Assembly: GCF_042697365.1 (NCBI RefSeq)
Contig: NZ_CP137605.1
From: Brucella pseudintermedia
Lineage (GTDB): Bacteria > Pseudomonadota > Alphaproteobacteria > Rhizobiales > Rhizobiaceae
DNA: 64,000 nt
Strand: one strand, 5' to 3'
This document shows positions 1-9,221 of the stretch, one piece after another. Numbering within the stretch: position 1 is the first letter of the stretch; each line of letters begins with the position of its first letter. Made by a program: the position numbers and the translations under genes. The notes under the pieces were generated by a model that was given only the letters and a program-made list of their open reading frames with translations, was not told the DNA's origin and ran no database searches.

Positions 1-2
1 TT

Positions 3-1073
3 GTCGATGCCCGCATACGCAGGGATAAACTTGCGCTTGGAGCCCACACTGCCGTTGTGCAGACCACTGACAGCAGTGATATCGGCGATGTCGAAAAGCA
101 GATCAACGATCTCGCGGCAACAGCAAATCTGGGTGCCAGCCTGACGACGTCCCTGCAATTCGGCGACGGGCGCTGGATCAATTTTACCACGCGGATCACT
201 CCGGCTGATCCAATCATCACGACCGAAACCATCCCACTTTTCGCGCTTGTGGTGCTCAGCGTTATTCTTGTCGCAATATGGGCAACGCGCCGTCTTACAG
301 CACCTTATCGCGTACTCGAACGCGCCGTACACCGGATCGGAGGCGATTTGAAGAGCTCCCCGTTGCCCGAAGACGGAAGCAGGGAATACAAAGCCGCTGC
401 GCGTGCCGTGAATACGATGCAATCGAAGCTTCTCGATTATGTGGCTGAACGCGAGCAACTTGCCGCTGCCCTTGCGCATGACCTGCGCACCCCGCTCACG
501 CGAATCCGGCTTCGCCTGGCTCTTGTTGAAGATGAAGCCCTCTCAAAGTCGCTGGCTAAGGATATCAACGATATAGAAGCGATTTCTCGTTCGGTCATTG
601 ATTTTGCGACATCAGAACTGGCCAATGAACAAAAGGAAAAGGTCGATCTCTGGTCGCTTCTCCTTTCCATCGCAGATAACTATCCGGAGGCAACGCTGGA
701 TGAAAGAAATTCTGACATGCTGGATGCCATAGCTTATTGTCAGCCAGTCTCTGTTCAGCGCAGCATCACCAACCTCATTGACAACGCCATTGCCTATGGC
801 GGCAAAGCGAAACTGGCGCTCCGCCAGGACAATAAAGAGCTCGTGATGAGCGTGAAGGACAATGGACCGGGAATTCCCCCAGACCAGATCGAAGAAATGT
901 TCAAACCCTTCAACCGGGCGGAAAAGTCCCGAAATCGGGACTCAGGCGGCTTCGGTCTGGGCTTGACTATCGCCCGCAACGTGGCGCGTGCCAATGCAGG
1001 CGATATTCTTCTAAAAAACGATCCATCAGGCGGATTGATCGCTGAACTGCACCTGCCCATCTGGCGGGGATAG
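3..1073 (+). CDS. Sensor histidine kinase, 5'-truncated by window edge
   Basis: Transmembrane sensor kinase of a two-component system; the cognate response regulator is presumably upstream, outside the window. The frame is open to the window start, so the GTG at 57 is internal and the true start is missing. Visible in order: the end of a periplasmic sensor region, one membrane span (IPLFALVVLSVILVAIWATR), a HAMP-like linker, a HisKA dimerisation helix with the phosphoacceptor His in LAHDLRTPLTRIRL (His codon 477-479), then an ATPase domain with the N box (NLIDNAIAYG), G1 (DNGPGIP) and G2 (GGFGLGLTIA). These match OmpR-partner (EnvZ-like) kinases. The signal sensed cannot be read from the sequence. 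It converges with doeD, so a link to ectoine use is not implied. Confidence 0.9.
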   Translation, partial: VDARIRRDKLALGAHTAVVQTTDSSDIGDVEKQINDLAATANLGASLTTSLQFGDGRWINFTTRITPADPIITTETIPLFALVVLSVILVAIWATRRLTAPYRVLERAVHRIGGDLKSSPLPEDGSREYKAAARAVNTMQSKLLDYVAEREQLAAALAHDLRTPLTRIRLRLALVEDEALSKSLAKDINDIEAISRSVIDFATSELANEQKEKVDLWSLLLSIADNYPEATLDERNSDMLDAIAYCQPVSVQRSITNLIDNAIAYGGKAKLALRQDNKELVMSVKDNGPGIPPDQIEEMFKPFNRAEKSRNRDSGGFGLGLTIARNVARANAGDILLKNDPSGGLIAELHLPIWRG

Positions 1074-1094
1074 CCCGGAAGCATTGCCTCCGGG
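1074..1094. terminator. Hairpin between convergent genes
   Basis: CCCGGA and TCCGGG pair across a short centre immediately after the kinase stop codon; two further GC pairs can form inside after an A-C mismatch. Neither side carries a good T-tract, so it may be a weak bidirectional terminator between the kinase gene and doeD. Confidence 0.4.
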
Positions 1095-1103
1095 TACCAT
1101 CAC

Positions 1104-2477
1104 TCACGCAAAGACAGTGTCGACAGCTTTTTTCGTAGCTGCAACAATCTTGTCCGCTTCCTCAGGCGTGAGGCAAAGCGGCGGCGCAAACCCGAGAATA
1201 TCGCCTTCCGGCATGGCTCGCCCGATAACGCCATTGGCCAGGAGCGCTGTTGAAACCTGAGCGCCAATTTTGAGTGACGGATCAAAGAACCTGCGGTCGT
1301 CACGATCTTCCACAAATTCGATTGCGACCATCAGGCCTTCGCCGCGAATTTCCCCGACATGCTTGTGATCGCCGAGGGCATCCTTCATTGCCTTGCGTAA
1401 ATGAGCGCCTGTGGAACCGGCATTTTCGACCAGCTTCAATTCGTCAATGAGTTTGAGATTGGCCACGCCTGCCGCCGCGCAGATAGGATGGGCAGAATAA
1501 GTCCAGCCATGGCCGATCGGTCCCATCTTGTCTGATCCCTGAACCAATACCTGCCACATGCGCTCTGATACAATCGAACCGGAAAGGGGCGCATAGGCAG
1601 AGGTCAAACCCTTTGCGATAGTGATCAGGTCGGGCTTCATGCCATAGTGGTCGGACCCGAACATACTGCCCAGACGACCGAAGCCAGTGACCACTTCGTC
1701 AGCAACCAGCAGAATATCATAACGATCAAGAACGGCCTGGATCTTCTGCCAATAGCCAGACGGCGGCGGAACAATGCCACCGGTCCCCAGAACAGGTTCG
1801 CCGATGAAGGCGGCGATTGTATCCGGGCCTTCCGCCAGAATCATTTCTTCGAGCTTGTCGGCGCAATGTTGCGAGAACTGCTCCTCGCTCATAGAGCGAT
1901 CCGCACGGCGGAAATAATACGGCGATTCAGTATGCAATACCGGCGCGCGCGGTAGATCGAATGCGTTGTGGAACGTCGCAAGACCAGTCATGCTGCCCGT
2001 CATCACGCCGGAACCGTGATAGCCGCGCCAACGGGAAATGATCTTCTTCTTTTCCGGGCGACCCAGAATATTGTTGTAGTACCAGATGAGCTTGATGTTG
2101 GTTTCGTTCGCATCCGAACCCGAAAGACCGAAATAGACACGGCTCATATGGTCCGGTGCGCGGTCGATGATCATCTTGGCGAGCGTGATGGACACTTCGG
2201 TCCCATGACCGACATAGGCGTGATAATAGGCAAGCTTGCGCGCCTGTTCTGCAATCGCATCCGCTATTTCCGTGCGACCATAACCAACATTGACGCAATA
2301 GAGACCCGCGAAAGCATCCAGACTTTTGCGACCGTTCACATCTGCAATGTAAACGCCCTCCCCGCCTTCCAGCACGCGCGTTGGCGTTTCACCTCGCGCA
2401 TGCATCCCCATATGGGTGGAGGGATGAAAGAAATGATCCCGATCCCAGGCGGTCAGCTCATTGCTATTGTTCAACAT
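1104..2477 (-). CDS. doeD: Class-III aminotransferase, probable L-2,4-diaminobutyrate transaminase (DoeD)
   Basis: A PLP-dependent fold-type I aminotransferase of 457 residues. In ectoine degradation DoeD converts L-2,4-diaminobutyrate to L-aspartate-beta-semialdehyde. Visible class-III hallmarks are the early GGEGVYIADVNGRKSLDAFAG segment, the cofactor-binding LLVADEVVTGFGRLG and the PLP lysine in LITIAKGLTSAYAPL. The start at 2477 is preferred over an upstream ATG in the same frame because a strong AGGAAAGGA lies just ahead of it and the protein then begins MLNNSNELTAWDRDHFFHP. It is the last gene of the leftward unit lrp-doeC-doeD, 29 bp after doeC. The general family is omega-amino acid:pyruvate aminotransferase; the specific substrate is inferred from the adjacent ectoine genes. 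Confidence 0.87.
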   Translation of the reverse strand: MLNNSNELTAWDRDHFFHPSTHMGMHARGETPTRVLEGGEGVYIADVNGRKSLDAFAGLYCVNVGYGRTEIADAIAEQARKLAYYHAYVGHGTEVSITLAKMIIDRAPDHMSRVYFGLSGSDANETNIKLIWYYNNILGRPEKKKIISRWRGYHGSGVMTGSMTGLATFHNAFDLPRAPVLHTESPYYFRRADRSMSEEQFSQHCADKLEEMILAEGPDTIAAFIGEPVLGTGGIVPPPSGYWQKIQAVLDRYDILLVADEVVTGFGRLGSMFGSDHYGMKPDLITIAKGLTSAYAPLSGSIVSERMWQVLVQGSDKMGPIGHGWTYSAHPICAAAGVANLKLIDELKLVENAGSTGAHLRKAMKDALGDHKHVGEIRGEGLMVAIEFVEDRDDRRFFDPSLKIGAQVSTALLANGVIGRAMPEGDILGFAPPLCLTPEEADKIVAATKKAVDTVFA

Positions 2478-2506
2478 GGGTATGTTCCTTTCCTGTCGCC
2501 ACGCTT

Positions 2507-4003
2507 TCACGCGGCGGTATCGATGCAGAGATATTTGAGTTCGGTGAAGGCTTCGATGCCCTGATGGGAGCCTTCGCGGCCAAGCCCGGATTGCTTCCAG
2601 CCGCCAAACGGGATCGGTGCGCCGGTAATCTTCGCACGGTTAACCGCGACCATCCCGTATTCGAGCGCACGGCTCATGCGGAGTTGTCGTGCGCCATTTG
2701 CCGTCACCACATAGGCAACGAGACCATATTGTGTGGAATTGGCGCGCTCAATGACTTCGGCCTCATCGTCAAATGCCGCGACGGCGGCAACCGGTCCGAA
2801 TGTCTCTTCCTGCATGATCGCAGCATCGTCCGGCACGTCGACCAGCAAAGTCGGCTCGAAGAAAAGTCCAACTTCTCCGCACCGATTGCCGCCCACAACT
2901 ATTGCGGCGCCCCGCTGGCTGGCATCCTGAACATGCTCCTCGACCTTAGCGACCGCTCGACTATGCATCAGAGGGCCTATATCCGATGTCGGATCCAGCC
3001 CGTTACCGACCTTTAGCGCAGCGATGCGCGTAGCAAACGCCTCGGTGAAATCTTTTAAAATGCCGCGTTGGACAAAGATGCGGTTTGCAGCAAGGCAATC
3101 CTGACCGGACGTCGCAAACTTTGCAGCCATCGCCACATCGACGGCCCGCTCGACACAAGCATCATCGAAGATAATCAGCGGTGCATGGCCGCCAAGCTCC
3201 ATGACCAGCCGCTTCATCGTGTTCGCGCTTTTGGTAGCAATCAACTTGCCGATTTCGGTTGAACCGGTGAAGCTCAGCCCCCGAACACGCTCATCGCGGC
3301 ACAATACATCAACGATAGGCGCAGCTTTGCCTGTCACGACATTGAATATGCCTGCGGGTATTCCCGCACGTTCGGCCAGCTCGGCCAGGGCAAGTGCGGA
3401 GAGCGGCGTTTCCGAAGACGGGTGCACGACAACCGGGCAACCGGCGGCAATGGCCGCTGCCGCCTTGCGGGTAATCATGGCATGTGGGAAATTCCACGGA
3501 GTTACAAGCACGACCACCCCCAGCGCTTCGCGCCGCACCAGCATTTCTGCATTGGGCAGATGGCTTGCAATGGTTTCACCATTGAGCCGCTTCGCTTCTT
3601 CGGCAAACCATTCAATGAAAGATGCGCCATAATCGATCTCGCCGCGCGATTCCGCCAGTGGCTTGCCCTGCTCCAGCGTCATCAGCAATGCGAGGTCCTC
3701 GCGATGTGCCGTGACCAACTCGAACCACCGCCGCAAAACTGCCGATCGTTCCTGCGGCAGTTTATCTCGCCAGGCCGGAAAGGCCTTTACAGCGGCATCA
3801 ATTGCAAGTGTCGTCTCCACTTCGCCGAGACTTGCCACGCGCGCAAGCCGCTGACCGGTGGCGGGATCGAGAACAGGGAAAGTTTCGGCCTTTTCTCCTG
3901 CTACCCATCGCCCATCGACATAGGCGAGTTCACGAAAGAGATGTTTATCGCGAAGCTTGCCAAGCCCGTCATGTTGTATCGGATGATCCAGAACGGCATT
4001 CAT
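2507..4003 (-). CDS. doeC: Aldehyde dehydrogenase, probable aspartate-semialdehyde dehydrogenase (DoeC)
   Basis: A 498-residue NAD(P)-dependent aldehyde dehydrogenase. DoeC oxidises L-aspartate-beta-semialdehyde to aspartate, the last step of ectoine catabolism. Family motifs are all present: VTPWNFPHAM (cofactor/oxyanion Asn), SFTGSTEIGK, the general base Glu in MELGGHAPL, the catalytic Cys in TSGQDCLAANR, EETFGPV, and the C-terminal PFGGWKQSGLGREG. By sequence alone it would be called succinate-semialdehyde dehydrogenase (GabD-like), and that annotation is common for this gene. The DoeC reading rests on its place between an Lrp regulator and doeD, divergent from eutB-eutC-doeA-doeB. Confidence 0.85.
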   Translation of the reverse strand: MNAVLDHPIQHDGLGKLRDKHLFRELAYVDGRWVAGEKAETFPVLDPATGQRLARVASLGEVETTLAIDAAVKAFPAWRDKLPQERSAVLRRWFELVTAHREDLALLMTLEQGKPLAESRGEIDYGASFIEWFAEEAKRLNGETIASHLPNAEMLVRREALGVVVLVTPWNFPHAMITRKAAAAIAAGCPVVVHPSSETPLSALALAELAERAGIPAGIFNVVTGKAAPIVDVLCRDERVRGLSFTGSTEIGKLIATKSANTMKRLVMELGGHAPLIIFDDACVERAVDVAMAAKFATSGQDCLAANRIFVQRGILKDFTEAFATRIAALKVGNGLDPTSDIGPLMHSRAVAKVEEHVQDASQRGAAIVVGGNRCGEVGLFFEPTLLVDVPDDAAIMQEETFGPVAAVAAFDDEAEVIERANSTQYGLVAYVVTANGARQLRMSRALEYGMVAVNRAKITGAPIPFGGWKQSGLGREGSHQGIEAFTELKYLCIDTAA

Positions 4004-4119
4004 TGTTCTTCTCCCAATTCAGGAAGAAGTTTGTCACGAGATAGCTCCGGATTCGGACCAAATCATCTCCGCGCACATGCGGAATGGACTAAATTTAAAA
4101 GCCGGACAGTCTGTTTGGG

Positions 4120-4617
4120 CTAATCGGTTGCATCCTTAAACAGCGACAAGGACGCACTCGCCTTCTCGTCCTTGACCAGCTTGGTCACGATATAGGTGAA
4201 GTAACGTTCGATGCCGATATTCTGGTCTAAAAGACGGTCAATCAGCCGCTGATAACCATCAATGTCGCGCGCCACGATCATCAGAAAGTAGTCCACCCCA
4301 CCGCCAACGGACCAGCAGGACACGATTTCGGGCAAGGCCAGGATGGCTCTCTCGAACCGGTCAAAATCGCTTTGTCGATGATTGCCCAGGGTAATCTGGA
4401 CTATGACATGAGCAATCGGGGCTATTTTTCGATAGGCGATGCGTGCGTGATAGCCGGTCACAACACCGGCCTCTTCCAGCTTGCGCAGTCGCAGCCAGCA
4501 AGGTGTCGCCGAAAGCCCAACCTTCTCCGCCAATGCGAGCTTGGTGATCCGCGCATTCTCCTGAACGGCTGCGAGAATACGCAAATCGACGGCGTCCAGC
4601 TTCAAGGCGGCTTTCAT
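4120..4617 (-). CDS. Lrp/AsnC-family regulator of the ectoine locus (DoeX/AsnC-like)
   Basis: A 165-residue Lrp/AsnC regulator. Residues about 8-60 hold the winged helix-turn-helix (LDAVDLRILAAVQENARITK then LALAEKVGLSATPCWLR); the C-terminal part is the RAM ligand-sensing domain (IVSCWSVGGGVDYFLMIVAR). The ATG at 4617 gives the usual Lrp N terminus; a longer frame upstream lacks family features. It is first in the leftward unit ahead of doeC (116 bp gap) and divergent from eutB. In other bacteria an AsnC-type regulator beside these genes (called DoeX or AsnC) activates ectoine catabolism. That role is inferred here from position. Confidence 0.87.
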   Translation of the reverse strand: MKAALKLDAVDLRILAAVQENARITKLALAEKVGLSATPCWLRLRKLEEAGVVTGYHARIAYRKIAPIAHVIVQITLGNHRQSDFDRFERAILALPEIVSCWSVGGGVDYFLMIVARDIDGYQRLIDRLLDQNIGIERYFTYIVTKLVKDEKASASLSLFKDATD

Positions 4618-4926
4618 TCTTTTAATCCAGCATCTGCAAACACTCCTGTTTTCATTGGCACGCCCCTGCTCCGCTGACAAGGCTCCGATAGAGAAAAGTC
4701 GTTACAGATCAAAATTGTAATGATCCAATATAATTATTGACATGATAAGAATGGTCTTTCACACATAGAGCCAAGAACAAAAATCAGACATATGGGGAAC
4801 GAGGATGCGGCCTTACGGCTTCGCACGTGGTGCATTATTGCGCCTTCTGTCCACTCATCCATCGCAGCGCCCAACAAAACTTGGCGCGGCATTTCCCGTC
4901 GCCGTGACGCTATGAGAGGCAGCGCC
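4618..4926. promoter_or_regulatory. Divergent control region of the two ectoine arms
   Basis: About 310 bp separate the lrp and eutB starts. The part nearest lrp (about 4690-4770) is AT-rich, unlike its surroundings, and contains TTACA-N9-TGTAA (4702-4720), a TATAAT (4729-4734) and a TTGACA (4737-4742). These are candidates for divergent promoters and an operator for the Lrp-type regulator or EnuR. The eutB-proximal 135 bp stays open in the eutB frame but resembles no protein and is best read as leader. Confidence 0.5.
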
Positions 4927-5922
4927 ATGCCCGGATTGGCCCGTGAAATGATTGGTCTTGACGATATCGAAGCAGCGCGTGAGAGGCTGCAAGGTCTCGT
5001 CGTGAAAACGCCGCTGACGCGCTCAGAGTATCTAAGTGAACTCACCGGTACTTCGGTTTATCTCAAACTGGAAAATCGGCAGACCACCGGCAGCTTCAAA
5101 CTGCGCGGCGCGACCAACGCCGTCCTTAGCCTGTCGCCTGATGACCGCAAACATGGACTTGTGACGGCGTCCACCGGCAATCATGGACGAGCTCTTGCGC
5201 ATGCTGCTTCCAGTCAGGGATTGATCGCCACCGTTTGCCTTTCATCGCTGGTGCCGCGCAACAAGGTCGATGCAATCCGCGATCTTGGTGCCGATGTGCG
5301 CATCGTCGGAAAATCCCAGGATGACGCCATGAACGAGGTGGTGCGTCTGGCCCACGAAAACGGAATGAATATCGTCCCCCCATTTGACGATCAGCGCATT
5401 ATTGCCGGACAGGGCACAATCGGCCTCGAAATCATTGACGGCCAACCGGACACCGAGATTGTTCTCATTCCTCTTTCAGGCGGGGGGCTCGCTGCGGGCA
5501 TCGCCGCGGCTGTGAAAGCCCGGCGTCCCCATTGCCGTATCATCGGCGTTTCCATGGCTCGCGGTGCAGCCATGGATGCCAGCCTCAAAGCCGGTAAGCC
5601 GGTCAATGTCGAGGAACTGGAGACACTTGCAGATTCTTTAGGCGGCGGCATTGGGCTCGACAATCATTGGACTTTGGAGATGTGCCGCTCGCTATTGGAC
5701 CAAGTGATCCTGCTCGATGAGGAGGAGATTGCAGCGGGGATCGGGCATGCCGCAACGCAGGAAGGTGAAATTATCGAAGGCGCGGGAGCGGTTGGTATCG
5801 GCGCCTTGTTGAGCGGCAGGATCAAGCCAACGGGACCGACTGTCGTCATTGTTTCAGGTGGCAACATCGACCCTGAACAGCATCGCGCAATCGTCGAAAA
5901 CCGCTATCGGAGGGCTGGGTGA
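4927..5922 (+). CDS. eutB: Threonine dehydratase-like hydroxyectoine utilisation protein EutB
   Basis: A 331-residue fold-type II PLP enzyme. EutB acts with EutC (and usually EutA) to convert hydroxyectoine into ectoine. The PLP lysine is Lys58 in TTGSFKLRGA; STGNHGRALAHA binds the substrate carboxylate and SGGGLAAG the cofactor phosphate. The start at 4927 is chosen because GAGAGG sits 7 bp ahead and the protein begins like its family; a longer in-frame ATG at 4792 would add about 45 unsupported residues. It overlaps eutC in a TGATG junction. Generic threonine/serine dehydratase is the alternative, made less likely by the eutC-doeA-doeB neighbours. Confidence 0.87.
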   Translation: MPGLAREMIGLDDIEAARERLQGLVVKTPLTRSEYLSELTGTSVYLKLENRQTTGSFKLRGATNAVLSLSPDDRKHGLVTASTGNHGRALAHAASSQGLIATVCLSSLVPRNKVDAIRDLGADVRIVGKSQDDAMNEVVRLAHENGMNIVPPFDDQRIIAGQGTIGLEIIDGQPDTEIVLIPLSGGGLAAGIAAAVKARRPHCRIIGVSMARGAAMDASLKAGKPVNVEELETLADSLGGGIGLDNHWTLEMCRSLLDQVILLDEEEIAAGIGHAATQEGEIIEGAGAVGIGALLSGRIKPTGPTVVIVSGGNIDPEQHRAIVENRYRRAG

Positions 5923-6938
5923 TGGCTGAAATGCGAATTCTCACCGAAGCCGATCTGCGGCGGATCATTGCCTTCGACATGGCAAGCGTGGCGTGTGTGG
6001 AAAATGCTTTTCGGGCGCTCGCCAGTGGCGGTGTCAGCATGCCACCCATACTGCGACTGGACATCCCCGCCCAACGGGGCGAAGTGGACGTGAAAACGGC
6101 TTACATTTCTGGGCTTGACAGTTTCGCCATCAAGGTGAGCCCCGGTTTCTTCAACAATCCGTCCATTGGTTTGCCTTCTACCAACGGGCTGATGATCCAG
6201 TTTTCAGCGAAGACCGGGCTGGTCGAGGCGCTCTTGCTGGATAATGGCTATCTGACCGATGTGCGCACCGCGGCTGCCGGTGCTGTCGCGGCAAAACACC
6301 TGGCGCGGGAAGACGCCCGCGTTGCTGCCATTTTCGGTGCGGGCATGCAGGCAGGGATGCAGCTTCAAGCGCTGACGCTCGTGCGTCCAATCTCCGAGGC
6401 GCGGATCTGGGCACGCAACTTCGACAGCGCACAACAAGCCGCGCAGAGCTTTACCGAAAAGCTCGGAATACCCGTAACCGCAATCGCGGAGGCGCAACAA
6501 GCCTGCGAAGGCGCGGATATTATCGTCACGACAACACCATCGGAAACGCCGCTCATTAATGCTGAATGGCTTGTGCCCGGCCAGCACCTTACCGCGATGG
6601 GCTCCGATGCTGAACACAAGAACGAGATTGATCCTGCCCTTTTCCGGCGCCCGATCGTTTACATTGCAGACAGCCTCTCCCAAACGCGCAGGCTCGGTGA
6701 ATTGCATCATGCGATTGCGGCGGGAATTGTCGCTGCGGATACTGTTTTTCCAGAACTCGGCCAGATCGCTCTCGCTGCTTCTCCCTTCCAGCGGAAGGCA
6801 GAAGACATAACCTTCTGCGACCTCACGGGAACAGGCGTTCAGGACACGGCCATCGCTCGCCTTGCGGCAGAGCGCGCCAGTGCGTGCGATGCAGGCACGA
6901 AAATCGATTCAACCAAAACTGCAGGAGCCAGCCGATGA
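5922..6938 (+). CDS. eutC: Ornithine cyclodeaminase-like hydroxyectoine utilisation protein EutC
   Basis: A 338-residue member of the ornithine cyclodeaminase/mu-crystallin family. EutC works in the hydroxyectoine-to-ectoine conversion with EutB. Visible are the substrate loop KVSPGFFNN, the conserved LLLDNGYLTDVRTAAAGAVA, and the NAD(H) Rossmann motif FGAGMQAGMQLQA. The ATG at 5922 shares its A with the eutB stop and follows GGAGGG, so translation is coupled. The end overlaps doeA by 4 bp (ATGA). Cyclodeaminase or alanine dehydrogenase activity cannot be excluded by sequence, but the operon position is that of EutC. Confidence 0.87.
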   Translation: MAEMRILTEADLRRIIAFDMASVACVENAFRALASGGVSMPPILRLDIPAQRGEVDVKTAYISGLDSFAIKVSPGFFNNPSIGLPSTNGLMIQFSAKTGLVEALLLDNGYLTDVRTAAAGAVAAKHLAREDARVAAIFGAGMQAGMQLQALTLVRPISEARIWARNFDSAQQAAQSFTEKLGIPVTAIAEAQQACEGADIIVTTTPSETPLINAEWLVPGQHLTAMGSDAEHKNEIDPALFRRPIVYIADSLSQTRRLGELHHAIAAGIVAADTVFPELGQIALAASPFQRKAEDITFCDLTGTGVQDTAIARLAAERASACDAGTKIDSTKTAGASR

Positions 6939-8113
6939 GTGTGGAACTCAACTTCACCCGCGCGGAGTATGATCAGCGGATAGCAAAAACCCGTCGCGCC
7001 ATGGAGAAGGCTGGCTTCGACGTCCTCATCGTCACCGACCCATCCAACATGCACTGGCTGACCGGCTATGACGGTTGGTCCTTCTATGTTCATCAATGCG
7101 TTGTGCTTTCGATGGAAGGGGAACCGATCTGGTATGGCCGCAGTCAGGATGGCAATGGCGCGAAACGCACTGCATGGCTCGGCCATGACAACATCGTCGG
7201 CTATCCCGACCACTATGTTCAGTCGCTTGAACGGCACCCTATGGATCTTCTGGCGTCGATACTGGATGAAAAAGGTTGGGGCACCAAGACCATTGCCGTC
7301 GAGTTGGATAATTACTGGTACACTGCCGCGGCTCATCACGCCTTGCAGAAACATCTGCCGAATGCCCGCTTCAAGGATGCGCAAGGACTGGTCAACTGGC
7401 AGCGCGCCGTCAAAAGCCCGACGGAAATCGACTATATGCGAAAAGCTGGTCGGATCGTTGAGGCTATGCATCAACGCATCGTCGACAAAATCGAGCCGGG
7501 CATGCGCAAATGCGATCTGGTTGCGGAAATCTATGATGCTGGCACGCGCGGCGTTGACGGTTTTGGTGGCGATTATCCCGCCATCGTTCCGTTACTGCCT
7601 TCCGGCCCCGACGCCTCCGCACCGCATCTGACCTGGAACGATCTGCCGATGAAGACCGGCGAAGGCACATTCTTCGAGATCGCTGGCTGCTACAAGCGCT
7701 ATCATTGCCCCCTGTCGCGCACCGTATTTCTCGGCAAACCGACACAGGCTTTTCTCGATGCCGAAAAAGCCACGCTCGAAGGGATGGAGGCAGGTCTCGC
7801 TGCTGCTCGCCCCGGCAACACATGCGAAGATATCGCGAATGGCTTCTTTGCCGTGCTGAAGAAATACGGAATTATCAAGGACAACCGCACCGGCTACTCC
7901 ATCGGTTTGTCTTACCCACCGGATTGGGGCGAACGCACGATGAGCCTGCGCCCCGGCGACCGCACCGAGTTGCAACCCGGCATGACCTTTCATTTCATGA
8001 CAGGTCTCTGGCTGGAAACCATGGGGCTGGAAATCACCGAAAGCATCGTGATCACCGAAACAGGCGTTGAATGTCTGTCGAATGTGCCGCGCAAGCTCGT
8101 GGTCAAGAATTAG
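6935..8113 (+). CDS. doeA: Ectoine hydrolase DoeA (EutD), M24 peptidase fold
   Basis: A 392-residue pita-bread (M24/creatinase) fold protein that opens the ectoine ring to N-alpha-acetyl-L-2,4-diaminobutyrate. The N-terminal creatinase-like domain (MHWLTGYDGWSFYVHQ) is followed by the catalytic domain from about residue 165 (KSPTEIDYMRKAGRIVEAMH, then GDYPAIVPLLPSGPDASAPH, and a C-terminal LQPGMTFHFMTGLWLETMG). The start at 6935 overlaps the eutC stop and follows GCAGGAG. Only 9 bp separate it from doeB; the hydrolase and deacetylase are known to act as a complex, so close coupling makes sense. Very similar proteins are often labelled Xaa-Pro peptidase. Confidence 0.9.
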   Translation: MSVELNFTRAEYDQRIAKTRRAMEKAGFDVLIVTDPSNMHWLTGYDGWSFYVHQCVVLSMEGEPIWYGRSQDGNGAKRTAWLGHDNIVGYPDHYVQSLERHPMDLLASILDEKGWGTKTIAVELDNYWYTAAAHHALQKHLPNARFKDAQGLVNWQRAVKSPTEIDYMRKAGRIVEAMHQRIVDKIEPGMRKCDLVAEIYDAGTRGVDGFGGDYPAIVPLLPSGPDASAPHLTWNDLPMKTGEGTFFEIAGCYKRYHCPLSRTVFLGKPTQAFLDAEKATLEGMEAGLAAARPGNTCEDIANGFFAVLKKYGIIKDNRTGYSIGLSYPPDWGERTMSLRPGDRTELQPGMTFHFMTGLWLETMGLEITESIVITETGVECLSNVPRKLVVKN

Positions 8114-8122
8114 GACGCTGCG

Positions 8123-9151
8123 ATGATGCACACCTCGCCCCCTTCACGTCCCTCCCCGATCACGCCTACCGTCGATCTCAACCGCGACGGCATTCAGCAC
8201 GGACATCTGCGTCTGCCGTGGTCCAGAGACGATTCCGCATGGGGATCGCTGATGTTGCCGATTTGTGTGATCCGCAACGGCGATGGTCCTACCGCCCTAT
8301 TGACCGGCGCCAATCATGGCGATGAATATGAAGGGCCGGTCGCTCTTTATGATCTCGCAGCCAATCTGAAACCGGAAGAGATCAGGGGGCGGGTCATCAT
8401 TGTTCCAGCAATGAACTACCCTGCCTTTCTTGCGGGAACGCGAACATCCCCCATCGACAAGGGCAATCTCAACCGCAGTTTCCCCGGGCGTCCGGATGGC
8501 ACCGTTACCGAAAAGATTGCCGACTATTTCACCCGCTACCTTCTGCCAGCGGCCGATATCGTCATGGATTTTCATTCCGGTGGGCGGACCCTCGATTTCC
8601 TGCCCTATGCAGCCGCACACGCCTTGCCCGATACGGCGCAGGAGCTCCGCTGCTTTGCGGCAGTCAAAGCCTTTTCGGCTCCTTTCTCGATGCGAATGAT
8701 CGAGATTGATGCTGTCGGCATGTACGACACGATAGCGGAGGAAGCGGGCAAGGTGTTTGTCACGACAGAGCTTTCCGGCGGCGGCACGATTTCTGCCCGC
8801 ACTGCTTCCATAGCCAAGCGCGGCATTCGCAACCTTTTGCGCCACGCAGGCATTCTGCAAGGAGAGGTGGAGCTGTCACCGACAACGTGGCTCGATATGC
8901 CGTCGCAGGAATGCTTCGGTTTTGCCGATACCGAAGGTTTGCTTGAACCTTTGGTCGATCTCGGAGCGGAAGTACGCAAAGGCGACGTCATTGCGCGCGT
9001 CCATACTGTAACCCGCACAGGTGTCGCTCCACAGGAATACCGCGCCGCGCTCGATGGAATTCTCGCAGCCCGGCACTTTCCTGGTCTCATCAAAATGGGG
9101 GATTGCCTGTCGGTCATCGCCACGATCAGCGAGGAGCCGTCCCCGGGATAA
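8123..9151 (+). CDS. doeB: N-alpha-acetyl-L-2,4-diaminobutyrate deacetylase DoeB (EutE)
   Basis: A 342-residue zinc enzyme of the AstE/AspA (M14-like succinylglutamate desuccinylase) family that removes acetate from N-alpha-acetyl-diaminobutyrate. The zinc ligands are visible as His and Glu in TGANHGDEYEGP and the later His in DIVMDFHSGGRT; the probable catalytic Glu is in VTTELSGGG. The N-terminal PTVDLNRDGIQHGHLRLPWS is typical of ectoine-type deacetylases. Two adjacent ATGs at 8123 and 8126 are both possible starts. It follows doeA by 9 bp and precedes ehuB by 70 bp. Confidence 0.9.
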   Translation: MMHTSPPSRPSPITPTVDLNRDGIQHGHLRLPWSRDDSAWGSLMLPICVIRNGDGPTALLTGANHGDEYEGPVALYDLAANLKPEEIRGRVIIVPAMNYPAFLAGTRTSPIDKGNLNRSFPGRPDGTVTEKIADYFTRYLLPAADIVMDFHSGGRTLDFLPYAAAHALPDTAQELRCFAAVKAFSAPFSMRMIEIDAVGMYDTIAEEAGKVFVTTELSGGGTISARTASIAKRGIRNLLRHAGILQGEVELSPTTWLDMPSQECFGFADTEGLLEPLVDLGAEVRKGDVIARVHTVTRTGVAPQEYRAALDGILAARHFPGLIKMGDCLSVIATISEEPSPG

Positions 9152-9221
9152 GCCGATCAATAACGCCAACTGACAAGCCGGACAACAAAACAACCGGCAT
9201 TCATAAAGAGGAGTGAACACG

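Noticed and set aside
4792..4926. In-frame N-terminal extension of eutB
   Set aside because: The 45 extra residues resemble no EutB or dehydratase, whereas GAGAGG precedes the ATG at 4927.
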